Shown in pieces: positions 11,869 to 11,891 of a stretch of 11,891 nucleotides of DNA. How positions within the stretch are numbered: position 1 is the first letter of the stretch; each line of letters begins with the position of its first letter. The notes beneath the pieces were generated by a model that searched no databases, was not told the DNA's origin, and saw only the letters and a list, made by a program, of their open reading frames with translations. This stretch comes from an uncultured Peptococcaceae bacterium (GTDB lineage: Bacteria; Bacillota; Limnochordia; Darwinibacteriales; Darwinibacteriaceae): the NCBI GenBank assembly GCA_937988745.1, contig CALKAR010000018.1, positions 1-11,891 on the forward strand, written 5' to 3'. Both the position numbers and the translations under genes were made by a program.

Positions 11869-11891
11869 TGTGCTCCTCAGGAAACAAGAGC

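Overview
The window looks like a chromosomal piece of a Bacillota (Firmicutes) genome of roughly balanced base composition. The evidence is strong AAGGAGG-type ribosome binding sites, frequent GTG/TTG starts, and typically Gram-positive regulators: an AlaR-like Lrp/AsnC protein and a NiaR-type 3H-domain repressor paired with a NiaX-type ECF substrate-binding subunit. The species cannot be named from the sequence. No tRNA, rRNA, CRISPR array or insertion sequence was seen, and no gene-free stretch exceeds about 230 bases.

Positions 1-3952 form a cell-surface region. A minus-strand cluster is read from 3194 towards 1: a lipoprotein gene with Ig-like/fibronectin-III-like segments, broken by an in-frame TAA and by a later frame change; a 52-residue charged, probably coiled-coil protein; and the first 348 residues of an IgGFc-binding-domain protein with no visible signal peptide, cut by the window edge. 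Divergent from it is a secreted protein of unknown function (3422-3952). A bidirectional terminator separates this region from the next.

Positions 4011-7687 hold a compact minus-strand operon: alaR-like regulator, alaT-like aminotransferase, galU, glycerate kinase. Gaps run from a 4-base overlap to 6 bases, so translational coupling is likely. It links amino-acid transamination with UDP-glucose and glycerate metabolism.

Positions 7776-8545 hold the most novel-looking element. A promoter drives a 99-residue secreted peptide precursor with a Sec signal, a leader-like LTTAEMEEIDGE motif and a 51-residue Gly/Ala/Val-rich tail. A strong stem-loop follows, then a 105-residue membrane protein. The layout resembles a bacteriocin-like peptide with a cognate membrane partner, but this is inference. 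The membrane gene overlaps the convergent EamA transporter gene by 75 bases.

Positions 8471-11891 are housekeeping and vitamin salvage: an EamA transporter and uridine kinase (minus, overlapping start/stop), a DJ-1/PfpI family protein (plus), and the divergent niaR/niaX pair. Two tandem copies of a TATACAGGTGTA box lie over the niaR promoter and at the predicted niaX transcription start. They form a clear candidate NiaR operator that would control both genes.
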